Source: Roseivirga sp. BDSF3-8 | GTDB taxonomy: Bacteria > Bacteroidota > Bacteroidia > Cytophagales > Cyclobacteriaceae | Assembly (NCBI RefSeq): GCF_041449215.1 | Contig: NZ_JBGNFV010000002.1 | Span: forward strand, 1-64,000 | Direction: 5' to 3' | DNA length: 64,000 nucleotides | Shown: piece by piece, positions 16,828-26,228 of the stretch | Position numbering within the stretch: the first letter of the stretch is position 1 | Layout of the letters: the number at the start of each line of letters is the position of its first letter | Notes under the pieces: model-generated | What the model was told of the DNA's origin: nothing | The model's input: only the letters and a program-made list of their open reading frames with translations | Database searches by the model: none | Translations under genes and position numbers: made by a program

Positions 16828-17799
16828 CTAGCTTTCAATATCCTTACCCGCCACATGATCCGCATGATAAGCCCCTCGGGCCCCCATAGGCTCATCCATA
16901 CCCACCGTTGTGTCATAGCGCGTCTGGTGCTCCATTTCCGAGTTTACTTCTGCTCCCAGCAGGATCACAAAAGCCGTAATAAAGAACCACATCATCAGTA
17001 TGATCACCGCTGCAAAGCTGCCGTACGTCTGGTCATAGCTACCGAAATTACTTACATATAAGCTGAATAGGAGAGAAGCCCCTATCCATAAAAAGGCCGC
17101 CAATACCGCCCCCCAGCTTACCCAGCGTAGCTCAGCATTGTCACGGTCAGGCGCTATTTTATACAGCAGGCTTAGTGAAAAGATGAGGATCACCAATAGC
17201 AGAGGCCACCTTAGCCAGTTGATCAGGTTCTCCGCCACCACCGGCAGATTAATACTATCCACCAAAGCCGGGAAACCCGCTACCAGGGAAAGGCAAATAA
17301 AGCCTATCAGGATACCCCCCAGCGTAAAAAGTAGTGTGATGCCATATTTTTTAAGAAAATTCCGCTCATCCAGCTCGTCATAGGCGATATTTACTCCCTC
17401 AAATAAGGCCGATGTCCCCTTATTAGCACTCCATAAGCTCAGCAGAATACTAAGCACCAGGCTCCACCCCAGCGTACTCCCCGGTTTAGAAGCCGTCTTT
17501 TCCAATATACCCGATAGCATGTCGCTGGCCTGCGGAGGCAGTGCAGCCGTCGCCTGGCTTATTTGCTGTTCTACCTCGGCAGGCTCCATCACCAGCCCAT
17601 AGATAGAAACTGCCGCCGCTATCGTGGGGAAAATGGCCAGGAAGAAGTAAAAAGCCACTCCGGCTGCCGTGATCTGCACATGGTCCTTTTTCAACTGATC
17701 CAGTACCCGCTTGCCTATATCTTTCCAGCCCTTACCCGGTAAGTGCCTTGGTTTACTCGCATCATGCCCCCTCGCTGTCTCTACATTTATATTACTCAT
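16828..17799 (-). CDS. YihY/BrkB-family inner-membrane protein
   Basis: This 323-residue protein has the YihY/virulence-factor BrkB pattern: an amphipathic N-terminal stretch, then AAGVAFYFFLAIFPTIAAAV, a central Ser/Trp segment (LSLWSANKGTSALFEGVNIAYDE) and six hydrophobic segments ending in a helix with ILLGAEVNSE. The transport or structural role of the family is not settled. Start at Met 17799; a hydrophilic N-terminal region of about 35 residues precedes the first membrane segment. It stands alone, convergent with the receptor gene. Confidence 0.88.
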   Translation of the reverse strand: MSNINVETARGHDASKPRHLPGKGWKDIGKRVLDQLKKDHVQITAAGVAFYFFLAIFPTIAAAVSIYGLVMEPAEVEQQISQATAALPPQASDMLSGILEKTASKPGSTLGWSLVLSILLSLWSANKGTSALFEGVNIAYDELDERNFLKKYGITLLFTLGGILIGFICLSLVAGFPALVDSINLPVVAENLINWLRWPLLLVILIFSLSLLYKIAPDRDNAELRWVSWGAVLAAFLWIGASLLFSLYVSNFGSYDQTYGSFAAVIILMMWFFITAFVILLGAEVNSEMEHQTRYDTTVGMDEPMGARGAYHADHVAGKDIES

Positions 17800-18225
17800 A
17801 CGCTCACTTTCGTTGCTTTCAGAACCCCCTCATTGCTAAAATGTTGAGTACAGAGCTGCACGCAAGGCCAGGTTGCCACTTCACCAGGCCTGCTAAGCGT
17901 GTTGATGAACTAGGTAAGGGCAGGATTTCAAAGGCTGCATGACCCAGCCTGTTTGTATTATACCCATAATCTAAGTAAGGGTGATCCTATGCCTATCCTG
18001 TGGGTATCCCGTGGGTATCCTATAAGTAACTGACCATAACCGTAAGGGCCTGTTTTCTTGTATTTTCACAAGAATGAAGACACCCGGGAGGCGTATGATA
18101 TCATGCGCATTTCCCTTACACCTCAATAATTACATGTAGGCTGTTTTTCTAAATCACAGTATGCCGCAGGAGCGTCTACGCGCCGGTTCAGCCTGATAGG
18201 TTGTGCTATCTGAATAAAGACCCTA
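17800..18225. other. Intergenic region
   Basis: No gene is seen. It contains a close direct repeat (GTGGGTATCC twice near 18000-18025) and a short perfect hairpin, TCTTGT and ACAAGA around ATTTTC (near 18056-18073). Neither is recognised as a known regulatory site. Confidence 0.4.
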
Positions 18226-18840
18226 CTACAAAGGGCTTTCACTTTTATGGTAGATGTCCCTTATCACCCCGTCAAGCTTTTCCACCGTTCTTTTAAGGTG
18301 ATGCACAATCACCCGGTTCGCTTCATTGATCAGCCCCTCTTTTTCCACCAGGTCCACCAGTCCGATGATATTCGCTACCGGTGCCCTAAGCAGGTGCGAG
18401 TCACGGTAGCTCAGGTCGTTCAGCCGGTCGGTAGCTTCCCTTAGTTGCTCCTCCAGTTCCACACGGTCCGTTATGTCCTCCGTGGCAGCAGCTACCTTCG
18501 TCGCTACACCCCCTTCCGCCTCCATCACCCGGTAGTAAGACTGTAACCATATATAATGCCCGTCTCGGTGCAGCATACGAAACCGGTTCGTGATTTCTTC
18601 ATCACAGCCGGAATGTTTTATCTTTTCCAGATTATCTTTCACCCGGGGAAAGTCTGCCGGGTGAATGATCTTCTCAAAGTAATTTTCGCTAAAGCCCTTT
18701 ATTTCTTTTTTCGAATACCCCAGCAGATTCGAAGGGTTCGAAAGGGATATCAGGGAGGGGTTCAACAAGTCATAAAGCGTGTAAGTAACCGGGGTCAGTT
18801 CCAGGTAGGTGAGGAGTAGGCGCGCGTTCTTGTAGCTCAT
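18226..18840 (-). CDS. PAS-domain protein with truncated kinase-like tail
   Basis: Starting at Met 18840 (MSYKNARLLL) the protein has 204 residues. Residues 25-135 form a PAS/PAC domain (LGYSKKEIKGFSENYF, FRMLHRDGHYIWLQSYYRV, EDITDRVELEEQL). The end (SHLLRAPVANIIGLVDLVE and the following helix) is like the phospho-acceptor helices of a histidine kinase, with His in the SHLLRAP box, but no ATP-binding domain follows. It may act with a separate kinase or as a sensing adaptor. The frame is open to an earlier ATG at 18915, which would add 25 unlikely residues. Confidence 0.7.
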   Translation of the reverse strand: MSYKNARLLLTYLELTPVTYTLYDLLNPSLISLSNPSNLLGYSKKEIKGFSENYFEKIIHPADFPRVKDNLEKIKHSGCDEEITNRFRMLHRDGHYIWLQSYYRVMEAEGGVATKVAAATEDITDRVELEEQLREATDRLNDLSYRDSHLLRAPVANIIGLVDLVEKEGLINEANRVIVHHLKRTVEKLDGVIRDIYHKSESPL

Positions 18841-19009
18841 AGCTGCGGTGTTAGTACATACTATAATATGGGTGCCATCACAGTGGTTTTTAACCGCCTT
18901 TATTGAAATAACCACCAGGAAGCCCCTGTAGTTTCAGGCAGGCTTGTATAGCATCGTTTTTTATGTATTATCTATATTGATATATTTGTAATGAACCTAA
19001 ATACATGAT

Positions 19010-19540
19010 ATGCCCGCTATTACCCCTTTTCATCACTGTGCCATTTGTGAAAACCGCCATATGGACGGCCTCACCGGTGCCTACTGTAGCCTTACCGGGA
19101 ATAAGCCTGCCTTCAGTCTAACCTGCGATGATATATCCATAACGACGGAGCTCGAAACGAACCTCAAAGCACTAAATGAAGCCAGGTACCTTGCCCTTGC
19201 CGAAAAAGTGCCCGCCATCTTCCACCTTTTCATCTACCTCCTCTTTAGCCTGCTCGCCTTCGGTGCCGGCTATATCCTTATGCAGGCAGCCTGGGCCGTT
19301 GGCTGGATTTTCACCTTACCCTTTCTCATTATGGTCATAGGCCTCGTCCTTCTCAGGCAGGCAGTCACCCCCGTTTTCACCTTTAAGAAAGTACTTAAAG
19401 AAGCGGATGACAAGCTCTATATAATGAATACCGTACTCCGTACCTACAATATCAGGTATGAGCCTGTCAATGTGAAGGTCAATAAAGACATGCACGGCAA
19501 CAAAGACGTCACCATGGACATTCGCTATTTCAAAGCCTGA
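19010..19540 (+). CDS. Two-helix membrane protein with N-terminal Cys cluster
   Basis: The 176-residue product has a short N-terminal region with Cys at CAICENRHMDGLTGAYCSLTG and a further Cys in SLTCDD, which may bind a metal. A pair of hydrophobic segments follows (about 66-92 and 95-115), then a soluble tail. I do not recognise the family. It starts divergently from the PAS gene and is followed after 12 bases by another membrane-protein gene, so the two form an operon. Confidence 0.65.
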   Translation: MPAITPFHHCAICENRHMDGLTGAYCSLTGNKPAFSLTCDDISITTELETNLKALNEARYLALAEKVPAIFHLFIYLLFSLLAFGAGYILMQAAWAVGWIFTLPFLIMVIGLVLLRQAVTPVFTFKKVLKEADDKLYIMNTVLRTYNIRYEPVNVKVNKDMHGNKDVTMDIRYFKA

Positions 19541-19552
19541 AACAAAGTACCC

Positions 19553-20131
19553 TTGAAAACCTCCAGAAAACTCCTTTACGGCAAGACCATACTTCTGTCA
19601 GTCCTGGCCACCGTAGCCATTACAGTCATCACCGTATACTTCACAGGCATCGAGTCTCACCGCAGCCTGCTGGCAAACTCCTATATCTCATTCGGGGTAC
19701 TCGCCACCTGCTTTTTCCTGTTTCTGCTCGTTTCCCTGTATAACGGGCTTAATGTGAAAGACGATTATAGCCACAAACTCCACCTCACCTGGCGCAAGTC
19801 AAAGAAATTCCTTCCTGACGTGGGAGGGGGCAGCGATTTTCTACCCGACATGGGCGGTGGCGATAACCCCATCGGCGCTTTTTTATTCTGGATAGTAGCC
19901 ACTATAGTCGTAGTCTTTGTGCTCATCTTTATTCTGCCTTTCATATGGTCAGGCATCGTCTTCATTTTCCTGGCCATTTACTGGGTCATCATCAGGTCAC
20001 TAAGACTTATTTTTAAAAAGTCGCCTGAGTGTGAGGGAAATGCCCTTAAAAGCATAGGCTACTCCCTCCTCTACACCATGCTCTATATCGGATGGATATT
20101 CGGCGTGATCTACCTCGCCTCACTGTTCTGA
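19553..20131 (+). CDS. Four-helix membrane protein of unknown function
   Basis: This 192-residue protein starts at TTG 19553 and has hydrophobic segments at about 10-32, 42-62, 108-145 and 165-190. The cytoplasmic or periplasmic loop contains a double motif, FLPDVGGGSDFLPDMGGGDN. The function is unknown. Its 3' end overlaps the convergent Cys-rich gene by 22 bases. Confidence 0.65.
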   Translation: MKTSRKLLYGKTILLSVLATVAITVITVYFTGIESHRSLLANSYISFGVLATCFFLFLLVSLYNGLNVKDDYSHKLHLTWRKSKKFLPDVGGGSDFLPDMGGGDNPIGAFLFWIVATIVVVFVLIFILPFIWSGIVFIFLAIYWVIIRSLRLIFKKSPECEGNALKSIGYSLLYTMLYIGWIFGVIYLASLF

Positions 20132-20595
20132 TCAGGCCATGGAGGTGGTACAGGATAGCGCCTGTTAGTGACCAGTTCCGTAAGGCGGTGCAGGCTTTCC
20201 CGCATCTCTTCATTCTCCAGCAGGCTCCCCATCCCCAGCTCACGGTAAATACCGTAATCCGGAGGGTTCAGCGTCGGCCGTATGCGCTCTATATTCCGGT
20301 AAGGGCCATCCGGGCAGCTCAATGCCAGCGGGCATATCCCACACCGCTCCGGCAGTACCGCTCTGCATGGATTCATATAATTGATAAAGTCCACCGGCAG
20401 CGCCAGCCTGTCGCGCAGGGTAATTGTTTTACAGGAGCAACATCGGGGAGCCGGGCATTCCGTAGGGCAGCTCTCTTCTATTCGCGGCAGGTTTCCACCG
20501 CAGGCCACCCGGTTACATACCGTATCATTAAAGGTCCTGCATACCGTCAGCGCTGGTATAAACTGCTCATACAGCTCAATACTAACAGCATTCAA
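20110..20595 (-). CDS. Cys-rich hypothetical protein
   Basis: The 161-residue protein has 14 Cys, clustered in CRTFNDTVCNRVACGG, SCPTECPAPRCCSCK and NPCRAVLPERCGICPLALSC. The spacing suggests metal or Fe-S binding, or several disulfides; the second cluster is loosely ferredoxin-like but not a standard 2[4Fe-4S] pattern. No signal peptide. It begins 10 bases after the stop of the lipoprotein-like gene at 20606, so the two form an operon. A longer opposite-strand frame exists here but has a composition typical of an antisense shadow. Confidence 0.5.
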   Translation of the reverse strand: MNAVSIELYEQFIPALTVCRTFNDTVCNRVACGGNLPRIEESCPTECPAPRCCSCKTITLRDRLALPVDFINYMNPCRAVLPERCGICPLALSCPDGPYRNIERIRPTLNPPDYGIYRELGMGSLLENEEMRESLHRLTELVTNRRYPVPPPWPDQNSEAR

Positions 20596-20605
20596 GCTCT
20601 CCAGC

Positions 20606-21100
20606 TCACCGGGAAGTCAGACCCAGGTTGGCCGCTACCGACTCAGGTATTTTAGGCGAAACCCCCTGTCCCCAGTCATAGATCAGGCGCTGCAGTACAT
20701 TCTCCGCAGGGTTTGCCGACCAACCCGCAGCTATGTAAAGTCCTTTTCCCAGCTCGGGCACCACCACCTCTTCCGAGCCGGCATGGTACTTAGAGGCCGG
20801 TACCAGAGTCCATTTCCCTTCATTCTTATCCAGGCGAAACAGTCTGATCGTCTCAGGCAGGACCATGTTCGGGCCATCCGGTAATGGAAGGCGCAGGTCC
20901 GTTTGTGTGCTTTCCACTTTTACCACCAGCCCCGTTTCACCCAGCGGCAGGTATAGCTCCTCCAGTGATAACACCGAAGGGTCAAGCATGCGGTAGCCCG
21001 GCGTGGTGGCAGGTTGTGAAGGGTTACAGGTAGTGAACAGATAAAGGTACACCACCAGTAGAACAGGAATTGTGAGAGATATGTATTGCAGGTTTTTCAT
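20606..21100 (-). CDS. Lipoprotein of unknown function
   Basis: The 164-residue protein has a hydrophobic N-terminus ending LFTTC (possible lipobox, Cys at about 25), then a proline-rich linker and a beta-rich region with LPLPDGPNMVLPETIRLFRLD and KWTLVPASKY. I do not recognise a domain. It is the first gene of a two-gene unit with the Cys-rich protein downstream. The upstream 21101-21212 region is AT-rich and may hold its promoter. Confidence 0.6.
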   Translation of the reverse strand: MKNLQYISLTIPVLLVVYLYLFTTCNPSQPATTPGYRMLDPSVLSLEELYLPLGETGLVVKVESTQTDLRLPLPDGPNMVLPETIRLFRLDKNEGKWTLVPASKYHAGSEEVVVPELGKGLYIAAGWSANPAENVLQRLIYDWGQGVSPKIPESVAANLGLTSR

Positions 21101-21212
21101 TATACTGTGTTTTACCTATAATTTCTTATAAATTCATATTATTATAAATGGCTATTTATAGGCATTTTGGCCTACTGCTGGCAGCACACACAGACTATTC
21201 GGTGGCAAAAGC

Positions 21213-22484
21213 ATGTCGCACTTCTCTAAAGCCGAAGTCACCCTCACCAACCAGGCCGATCTGTCTGTACTGGAAGAGGCTTTCAATGACCTCGTACTGC
21301 AGCATGACGGCCTGCGGCTGAATGTACACACGGAGACAAACGGCCTGTATATTAATAACAGCCACCTGCAGCAGCGCGCGGTGGTCGATAAATTTGTACT
21401 TGAACAGGGAGAGACAGTGGCTAAAGTAAAAGAGCACCTGCTCAGCCGGTTCGACCTGAGCACCTCCCTCATGATAAGCATGACCTATATCCAGCAGGCC
21501 GGACAGCCGGACCGGCTGCTCCTTATGGCCCACCACCTTGTCGTGGATGGCATTTCCTGGCGCATCATACTGCAGGACCTGCAAGATGCCTGTCAGGCCC
21601 GTAAAGAAGGCCGGGTGCCCACCTTCCCCAAGACAGCCTCACTAAAAGACTGGTCTGCTGCACTGGCTGATTATACCCTGACCCCAGAGGAAGAAGCCTA
21701 CTGGCAAAACCAGACCGTGGCTGCCCCCATTCCCATGCAGACAGATAATCCCGATGCCGCGATGGCCCACCAGAAGAGCCATACCGTAGCGCTGGATGCT
21801 GAGGATACCAGCTACCTGCTGCAGGAGGCACACGCTGCATATAATACCGATGTGCCCGTACTACTCAATACCGCCCTCGCCCTGACCCTGAAGGAGTGGA
21901 CAGGGGCCGATGAATTCACCGTAGAGCATGAGAACCACGGCCGCCACCTGGAAGAGGTAAATACCTCCCGGACCGTAGGTTGGTTCACCGCCATGTATCC
22001 CGTGACCCTCTCCCTCAAAGGAGATGACACAGGCAGCCACATCAAAGGCATAAAAGAGCAGCTCAGACAGGTACCCAATCATGGCCTCGGCTATGGCGTT
22101 GGTCGCTACCTTTCTGATGATCCCCTGCCAGCACACAATCCAGCCATCAGGTTCAACTACCTTGGTCAGCTTGACGTCACCTCCGGCAATGACCTCTTCA
22201 GCTACGAAAACCAGGAACTCGCCCTGGATTCAGCGCCTGAAAACCACATGAGTACCTGGCTGGAGTGGAACAGCATCGTGACAGACGGACAACTGACGGT
22301 AACACTTATCTACAATGAGCAGGCCCATGATGCCGCCACGGCAGATAAACTGGCCGCCGGCTTCATAGAGCACCTGAAGGCCCTGCTGAGGCACCTGCGG
22401 GAAGAGGACGACATCCACTTTACCCCGTCAGACTTTGCCGGCGCCTCACTCGATGAGGAAGACCTGGATGCCCTGTTTGGGTAA
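21213..22484 (+). CDS. Orphan NRPS epimerization-domain fragment
   Basis: The 423 residues match the epimerization branch of non-ribosomal peptide synthetase condensation-like domains: HHLVVDGISW (His 107-His 108, Asp 112), EHENHGRHLE, RTVGWFTAMYPV and FNYLGQ. Such domains convert an enzyme-bound L-residue to D. The N-terminal ~15-20 residues of the domain are missing and an in-frame stop lies just upstream (about 21160), with no adenylation or carrier domain around. The C-terminal tail (SLDEEDLDALFG) looks like the natural end of a synthetase. It is therefore a 5'-truncated remnant, unlikely to work alone. A decayed second copy of its 3' end lies at 29221. Confidence 0.8.
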   Translation: MSHFSKAEVTLTNQADLSVLEEAFNDLVLQHDGLRLNVHTETNGLYINNSHLQQRAVVDKFVLEQGETVAKVKEHLLSRFDLSTSLMISMTYIQQAGQPDRLLLMAHHLVVDGISWRIILQDLQDACQARKEGRVPTFPKTASLKDWSAALADYTLTPEEEAYWQNQTVAAPIPMQTDNPDAAMAHQKSHTVALDAEDTSYLLQEAHAAYNTDVPVLLNTALALTLKEWTGADEFTVEHENHGRHLEEVNTSRTVGWFTAMYPVTLSLKGDDTGSHIKGIKEQLRQVPNHGLGYGVGRYLSDDPLPAHNPAIRFNYLGQLDVTSGNDLFSYENQELALDSAPENHMSTWLEWNSIVTDGQLTVTLIYNEQAHDAATADKLAAGFIEHLKALLRHLREEDDIHFTPSDFAGASLDEEDLDALFG

Positions 22485-22509
22485 ACACATAACCATTTAA
22501 TTAAATAAG

Positions 22510-22542
22510 AGGCCGTCTGCTACTAAGCGGGCGGCCTTTTTA
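22510..22542 (+). terminator. Rho-independent terminator after the NRPS fragment
   Basis: AGGCCGTCTGC pairs with GCGGGCGGCCT around TACTAA and is followed by a T run. It lies 25 bases after the stop codon. Confidence 0.85.
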
Positions 22543-22570
22543 ATGAATGAAAGATGAAGTACTGGAATGA

Positions 22571-22650
22571 TGCCTGTTCCGGTATTGCGGTAAAGCAATC
22601 ATATATATACCAGTAGAGTCGCGATTGATCGCGACTTGCGGCGGATAGCA
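22571..22650 (+). repeat. GATC-palindrome repeat, copy 1
   Basis: The unit contains GCCTGTTCC, GTAAAGCAATCATATATA and the 20-base palindrome AGTCGCGATTGATCGCGACT (22617-22636), then GCGGCGGATAGCAG. Related units are at 22690, 29060 and 38840. The palindrome is perfect in this copy only. Confidence 0.75.
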
Positions 22651-22689
22651 GAAGGCATATGGGTGAATAATAGCATTGTTAAGTTAGTA

Positions 22690-22783
22690 CATAATAGAAT
22701 GACGCCTGTTCCTGAATCCTGTAAGGCAATCATATATACCTGTTGAGTCACGATTGATCACTACTCGCGGCAAATAGCAGGGT
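22690..22783 (+). repeat. GATC-palindrome repeat, copy 2
   Basis: The order is the same as in copy 1 (CCTGTTCCTGAATCCTGTAA, AATCATATATACC, then an imperfect palindrome at 22746-22765 and CGGCAAATAGCAG). It is followed by GAGTGAATTTTGAA, which also accompanies the copies at 29060 and 38840. Nothing else is seen up to 22916. Confidence 0.7.
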
Positions 22784-22916
22784 GTAATGAGTGAATTTTG
22801 AAATGGAAAATACTATTTTAGATGTTTGCCTGATTTGGAAAAACTGAACAGACTGTTTTGGCAGCTATTCGGATCAGTGCCCGGATTAATGAAATTATAG
22901 GCCTATTTAATAATAT

Positions 22917-23543
22917 ATGATTCAACCATCTAAAGAAATGTTAGCCCCGAATAAGGAGGTTAATGGCACCCTGTTACACCAAAGATATAATGAGAAAATA
23001 ACCAATAAGGAAGTCACATTAGAGGCGAAAGACGTGGTAGGCTCATTTATGGGGTGTTACTTCAAGGACTGCGTGATCCGGATAAAGTGCTCTGCGCAGT
23101 ATACTATTCACATGACGAATGAATGCAGGTTTGACAATTGCCTGATATGGGCCCATACAAAGCAATCAGGGGGCAACTGGAAGGCCTGGTTTACGGACTG
23201 TTCGTTTAAAGGGTGGTATGAGTTGCGCTTTGAAAACGAGATAATAAGCTGCGATTTTTCTGAGGCCAAGGTGGAGTACGTACACTTTTTAGAAAATACT
23301 GATAGAAACAACTTGAAAGGCCTTTACTACCCCGTGGTGACGATAAAGGAAATCAATAAACACTATGAAGAGTGGGAAAAAGCCCCTAAGCCCCGGGACT
23401 ACACGGACCTCGTATGGACAAGCAAGCGAAATGGGGGGCTCATCGCCATGGACCTGAATGCCGTGACCAAAGAGCCGCATACGTTATGGCAGGCAGTGGA
23501 ACCGCTGGATTTTGTAAGTACCCAATATAAAAGCCAGGACTGA
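22917..23543 (+). CDS. Hypothetical protein of accessory island
   Basis: This 208-residue, signal-less protein has a central stretch with repeated F-x-x-C and C-x-F units (YFKDCVIRIKC, CRFDNCLIW, WFTDCSFKGW, ISCDFSEA), suggesting a short right-handed beta-helix like pentapeptide-repeat proteins. The C-terminal ~60 residues are different and contain DYTDLVWTSKRNGG. I do not recognise the family. It stands alone between repeats and the disrupted metallopeptidase gene; an immunity or effector role is possible but unsupported. Confidence 0.6.
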   Translation: MIQPSKEMLAPNKEVNGTLLHQRYNEKITNKEVTLEAKDVVGSFMGCYFKDCVIRIKCSAQYTIHMTNECRFDNCLIWAHTKQSGGNWKAWFTDCSFKGWYELRFENEIISCDFSEAKVEYVHFLENTDRNNLKGLYYPVVTIKEINKHYEEWEKAPKPRDYTDLVWTSKRNGGLIAMDLNAVTKEPHTLWQAVEPLDFVSTQYKSQD

Positions 23544-24975
23544 CGCCATAGGCAAACCCTACAGGACCTACCGACCCCGGGAACTAAAAATATCAGACAA
23601 AGCAGATACAATGGTGGTGTATTACAGCCCTGTTATCTAACAGGAATAGACATTTGTCAAGCCCTGTTTATCATTAGAAAATAAATGATATTAAAGCTTT
23701 TGAGGGCAAGCCGGCAGGGGTATATTGGTAGTGCACTACCAACCGATCAACCAATGAAGCGCATCTGCTATGTATGGATAGCTACCCTGGCCATAGTAAG
23801 CTACGGCTGCCAGCAGGAAGGAGAGCTTGTGGCACCACAGCCTGATAGCTCATCTCCGGAAATACAATCCGTAGAACACATACGAATAGTCCCTGCAGAA
23901 GAGCCCGGCCTGATGGAAAAGCTGCATGAAATGCTATACGTGGACCAATCAGCGAATGGCCGCACCCTAAACACTCATGTGGGGCAGGTAATATTGGAAA
24001 CTGCCACGAAGGTAACAGACCATAGAAGTGGTACCAAACGGTACAGTTTCCTATTGCAAGCACCCTCACCTTCCCTGGCTACGCGCAATCTGGTATTGAG
24101 AGAAGGCCCGGACGGTACCCTTACTGCCTATACTATAACCTATATGCCCGACACGACCTGGGTAGTAGAAACTGAAGGGCAAATGCCTAAAGGCGAATAC
24201 ACAGGCCGAATAAACTTCACTACCCTGGATGGTTTTACCTTTTACTATCTGGACATGATAGATGGCAAGGGTACACTATATGGCCATAAACTGCGGAACG
24301 ATGTGAATGCACGGGTAGCATGTAACGATGGCAGTGGGGCAGATGGTGGAGGTAACTATGCAGGCGGAGATGGGTACGAGCCCATAGGTACGGGTGACTT
24401 TGGGGAATACCCGGAGCCTCTACCAGGAACCGACCCAGACCCGAATGGGTCCTCCGGAGGAGGCAGTAGCGGTGGCTCTGAAGAGCCAATAGATCGTGAA
24501 GAGGATAAAGGGGGTACCGGAGATTCAGGCCCTGTGATTTCGCTATACCCCATTGAAGACGGATATAAAAAGGAGGAAGCTATGCGGACTGCTTGTGATG
24601 CCCCTGAATATCCTGATAAAAAAGTTTGCGAAGGCGACGATGCCCTTGTGGAAGAGTGTGCCGGTGAACCAATTGGCATGGAGGAGGATACGCGCAGCCC
24701 CTATGAATACCTCGCTGACCAATGGGAAGAGGATATCTGCCTGGAAGAAAATTTTGCTGCCAATGAATGCGTTAAAGGAATATGGGATATCATGCGGGAG
24801 CATAATGTTGGGTATGAGACGCTTACCCGCTTTACAGGCGACCAACCTGTAGCGGAGTTATGCCTGGACATACAGCCACTGGGTGATTCTATTAATGGCA
24901 GAACATTCAATAAGGGCACAGAGATTTTAATTGAGGTAAACAATACAAAACTGTCCTAACCCCTTAAAAATAGGA

Positions 24976-25923
24976 CTAAGATTCTACAAGTTGAGTTGTT
25001 AGTTTTAGCTTACCATCTGTTGTCTGTTCCAGTGGCAAGTTACGTAGTTTCTTGGCGCTGTTTGTTCTTTTAAGGAACTGACTGGGCGCTTGTTTTCCAA
25101 GGCTGCCATGTAGACGCTCGTGGTTGTAAAAGTTCATAAAGCGATTGAAGGTCTCCTTTGCTTCCTGCAGGTCCTCGAACTCATATTTTGAGCATACGGC
25201 GCTTTCTATGATGGAATGAAAGGACTCAATATAGCAGTTCTCCTGCGGTGTAGCTACATGCGTGAACTCATGCTCGATGGCCATTTCCTTTAGGTATTCC
25301 CGAAATAGCCCTGCCTCAAACTGACTACCGTTATCGGTTCGTAAGGTTGCTTTTTCAGGTAACTGGTAATGGTAAAGTATTTCTTTCATTAGTTCGATCA
25401 CCTGGTGCTTGGTCACGCTCCAGGCCAACCTGTAGCCTAATACTCCCCGGGAGTATACATCCAATACGGTAATTAGCAGCGCATTACGATGCTGACCGTG
25501 AATATAGATATACTTGATATCGGTCTGCAGGCATTGAAAAGCTGCTTCCGGGCTAGGAAGAAGATCCTGAGCAATGCGTTTGCCACGTTTGTTGCGCCTA
25601 ATGCGCTGACTGAGCAAGCGAGCCTGCTTCATGAGCCGATAAACTTTTTTCTCGTTGATAACGAGCCTTTCGGTGTTTTTCAACCAGGCCGCTACCTTCT
25701 CATAACCATAATCAATAAACTCCTGGCTTAAGAGCCATTCGATCCGCTCCAGCACATAGGCATTGCTGTAAAGAATACCATCATGGCTCAGGGTATGTTG
25801 GCTTACTTTACGCCCTCTCTTGCCTGTCTTAGATTGATAGTAATAAGAGCTTCTACTCAGGCCACATAAAGGCAGCACTTTATATGTAGCATAACCCAGG
25901 TTAATATACTTTTGAGCAATCAT
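24976..25923 (-). CDS. IS3-family transposase OrfB (DDE integrase)
   Basis: 315 residues, with the same DDE motifs as the copy at 2081 (QTDIKY, RTDNGSQF, CYIESFH). One substitution is visible: His in TLSHDGILY where copy 1 has Tyr. The frame is intact and overlaps OrfA in ATGA. Confidence 0.92.
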   Translation of the reverse strand: MIAQKYINLGYATYKVLPLCGLSRSSYYYQSKTGKRGRKVSQHTLSHDGILYSNAYVLERIEWLLSQEFIDYGYEKVAAWLKNTERLVINEKKVYRLMKQARLLSQRIRRNKRGKRIAQDLLPSPEAAFQCLQTDIKYIYIHGQHRNALLITVLDVYSRGVLGYRLAWSVTKHQVIELMKEILYHYQLPEKATLRTDNGSQFEAGLFREYLKEMAIEHEFTHVATPQENCYIESFHSIIESAVCSKYEFEDLQEAKETFNRFMNFYNHERLHGSLGKQAPSQFLKRTNSAKKLRNLPLEQTTDGKLKLTTQLVES

Positions 25924-26228
25924 GAGCCTGTACGCTTTTTGGCAGTGCTTTTTTTTAAAAGCTCTTCTTTAATGCGCAGGGCCAGTTCTTTTTCAGCCAG
26001 CATCTCTTTTAACTGCTGGTTTTCCTTTTGCAAGCGCTTAAGCTCAGGGTCTACTTTATAATGCTTGCTGGCTAGGGCATCTATGCCACCAGTATCATAC
26101 TTTTCCTTCCATTGATAGAAAGTATTGCTATAGATACCGTGCTTGCGGATGGTGGCTGTAATGCCTTCCTTTTCTGCTTCTAAAAGAATCTGAAGCTTCT
26201 GTTCAGCGGTCCAGTGTCTTCGTTTCAT
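25920..26228 (-). CDS. IS3-family transposase OrfA (HTH)
   Basis: 102 residues, identical to the OrfA at 1776-2084: helix-turn-helix N-terminus and coiled-coil C-terminus. Its own start lies 66 bases inside the element end. Confidence 0.9.
   Translation of the reverse strand: MKRRHWTAEQKLQILLEAEKEGITATIRKHGIYSNTFYQWKEKYDTGGIDALASKHYKVDPELKRLQKENQQLKEMLAEKELALRIKEELLKKSTAKKRTGS

Noticed and set aside
20092-20655. Plus-strand frame of 187 residues
   Set aside because: It is antisense to the Cys-rich and lipoprotein genes; its Arg/Tyr-rich sequence is typical of a shadow frame.
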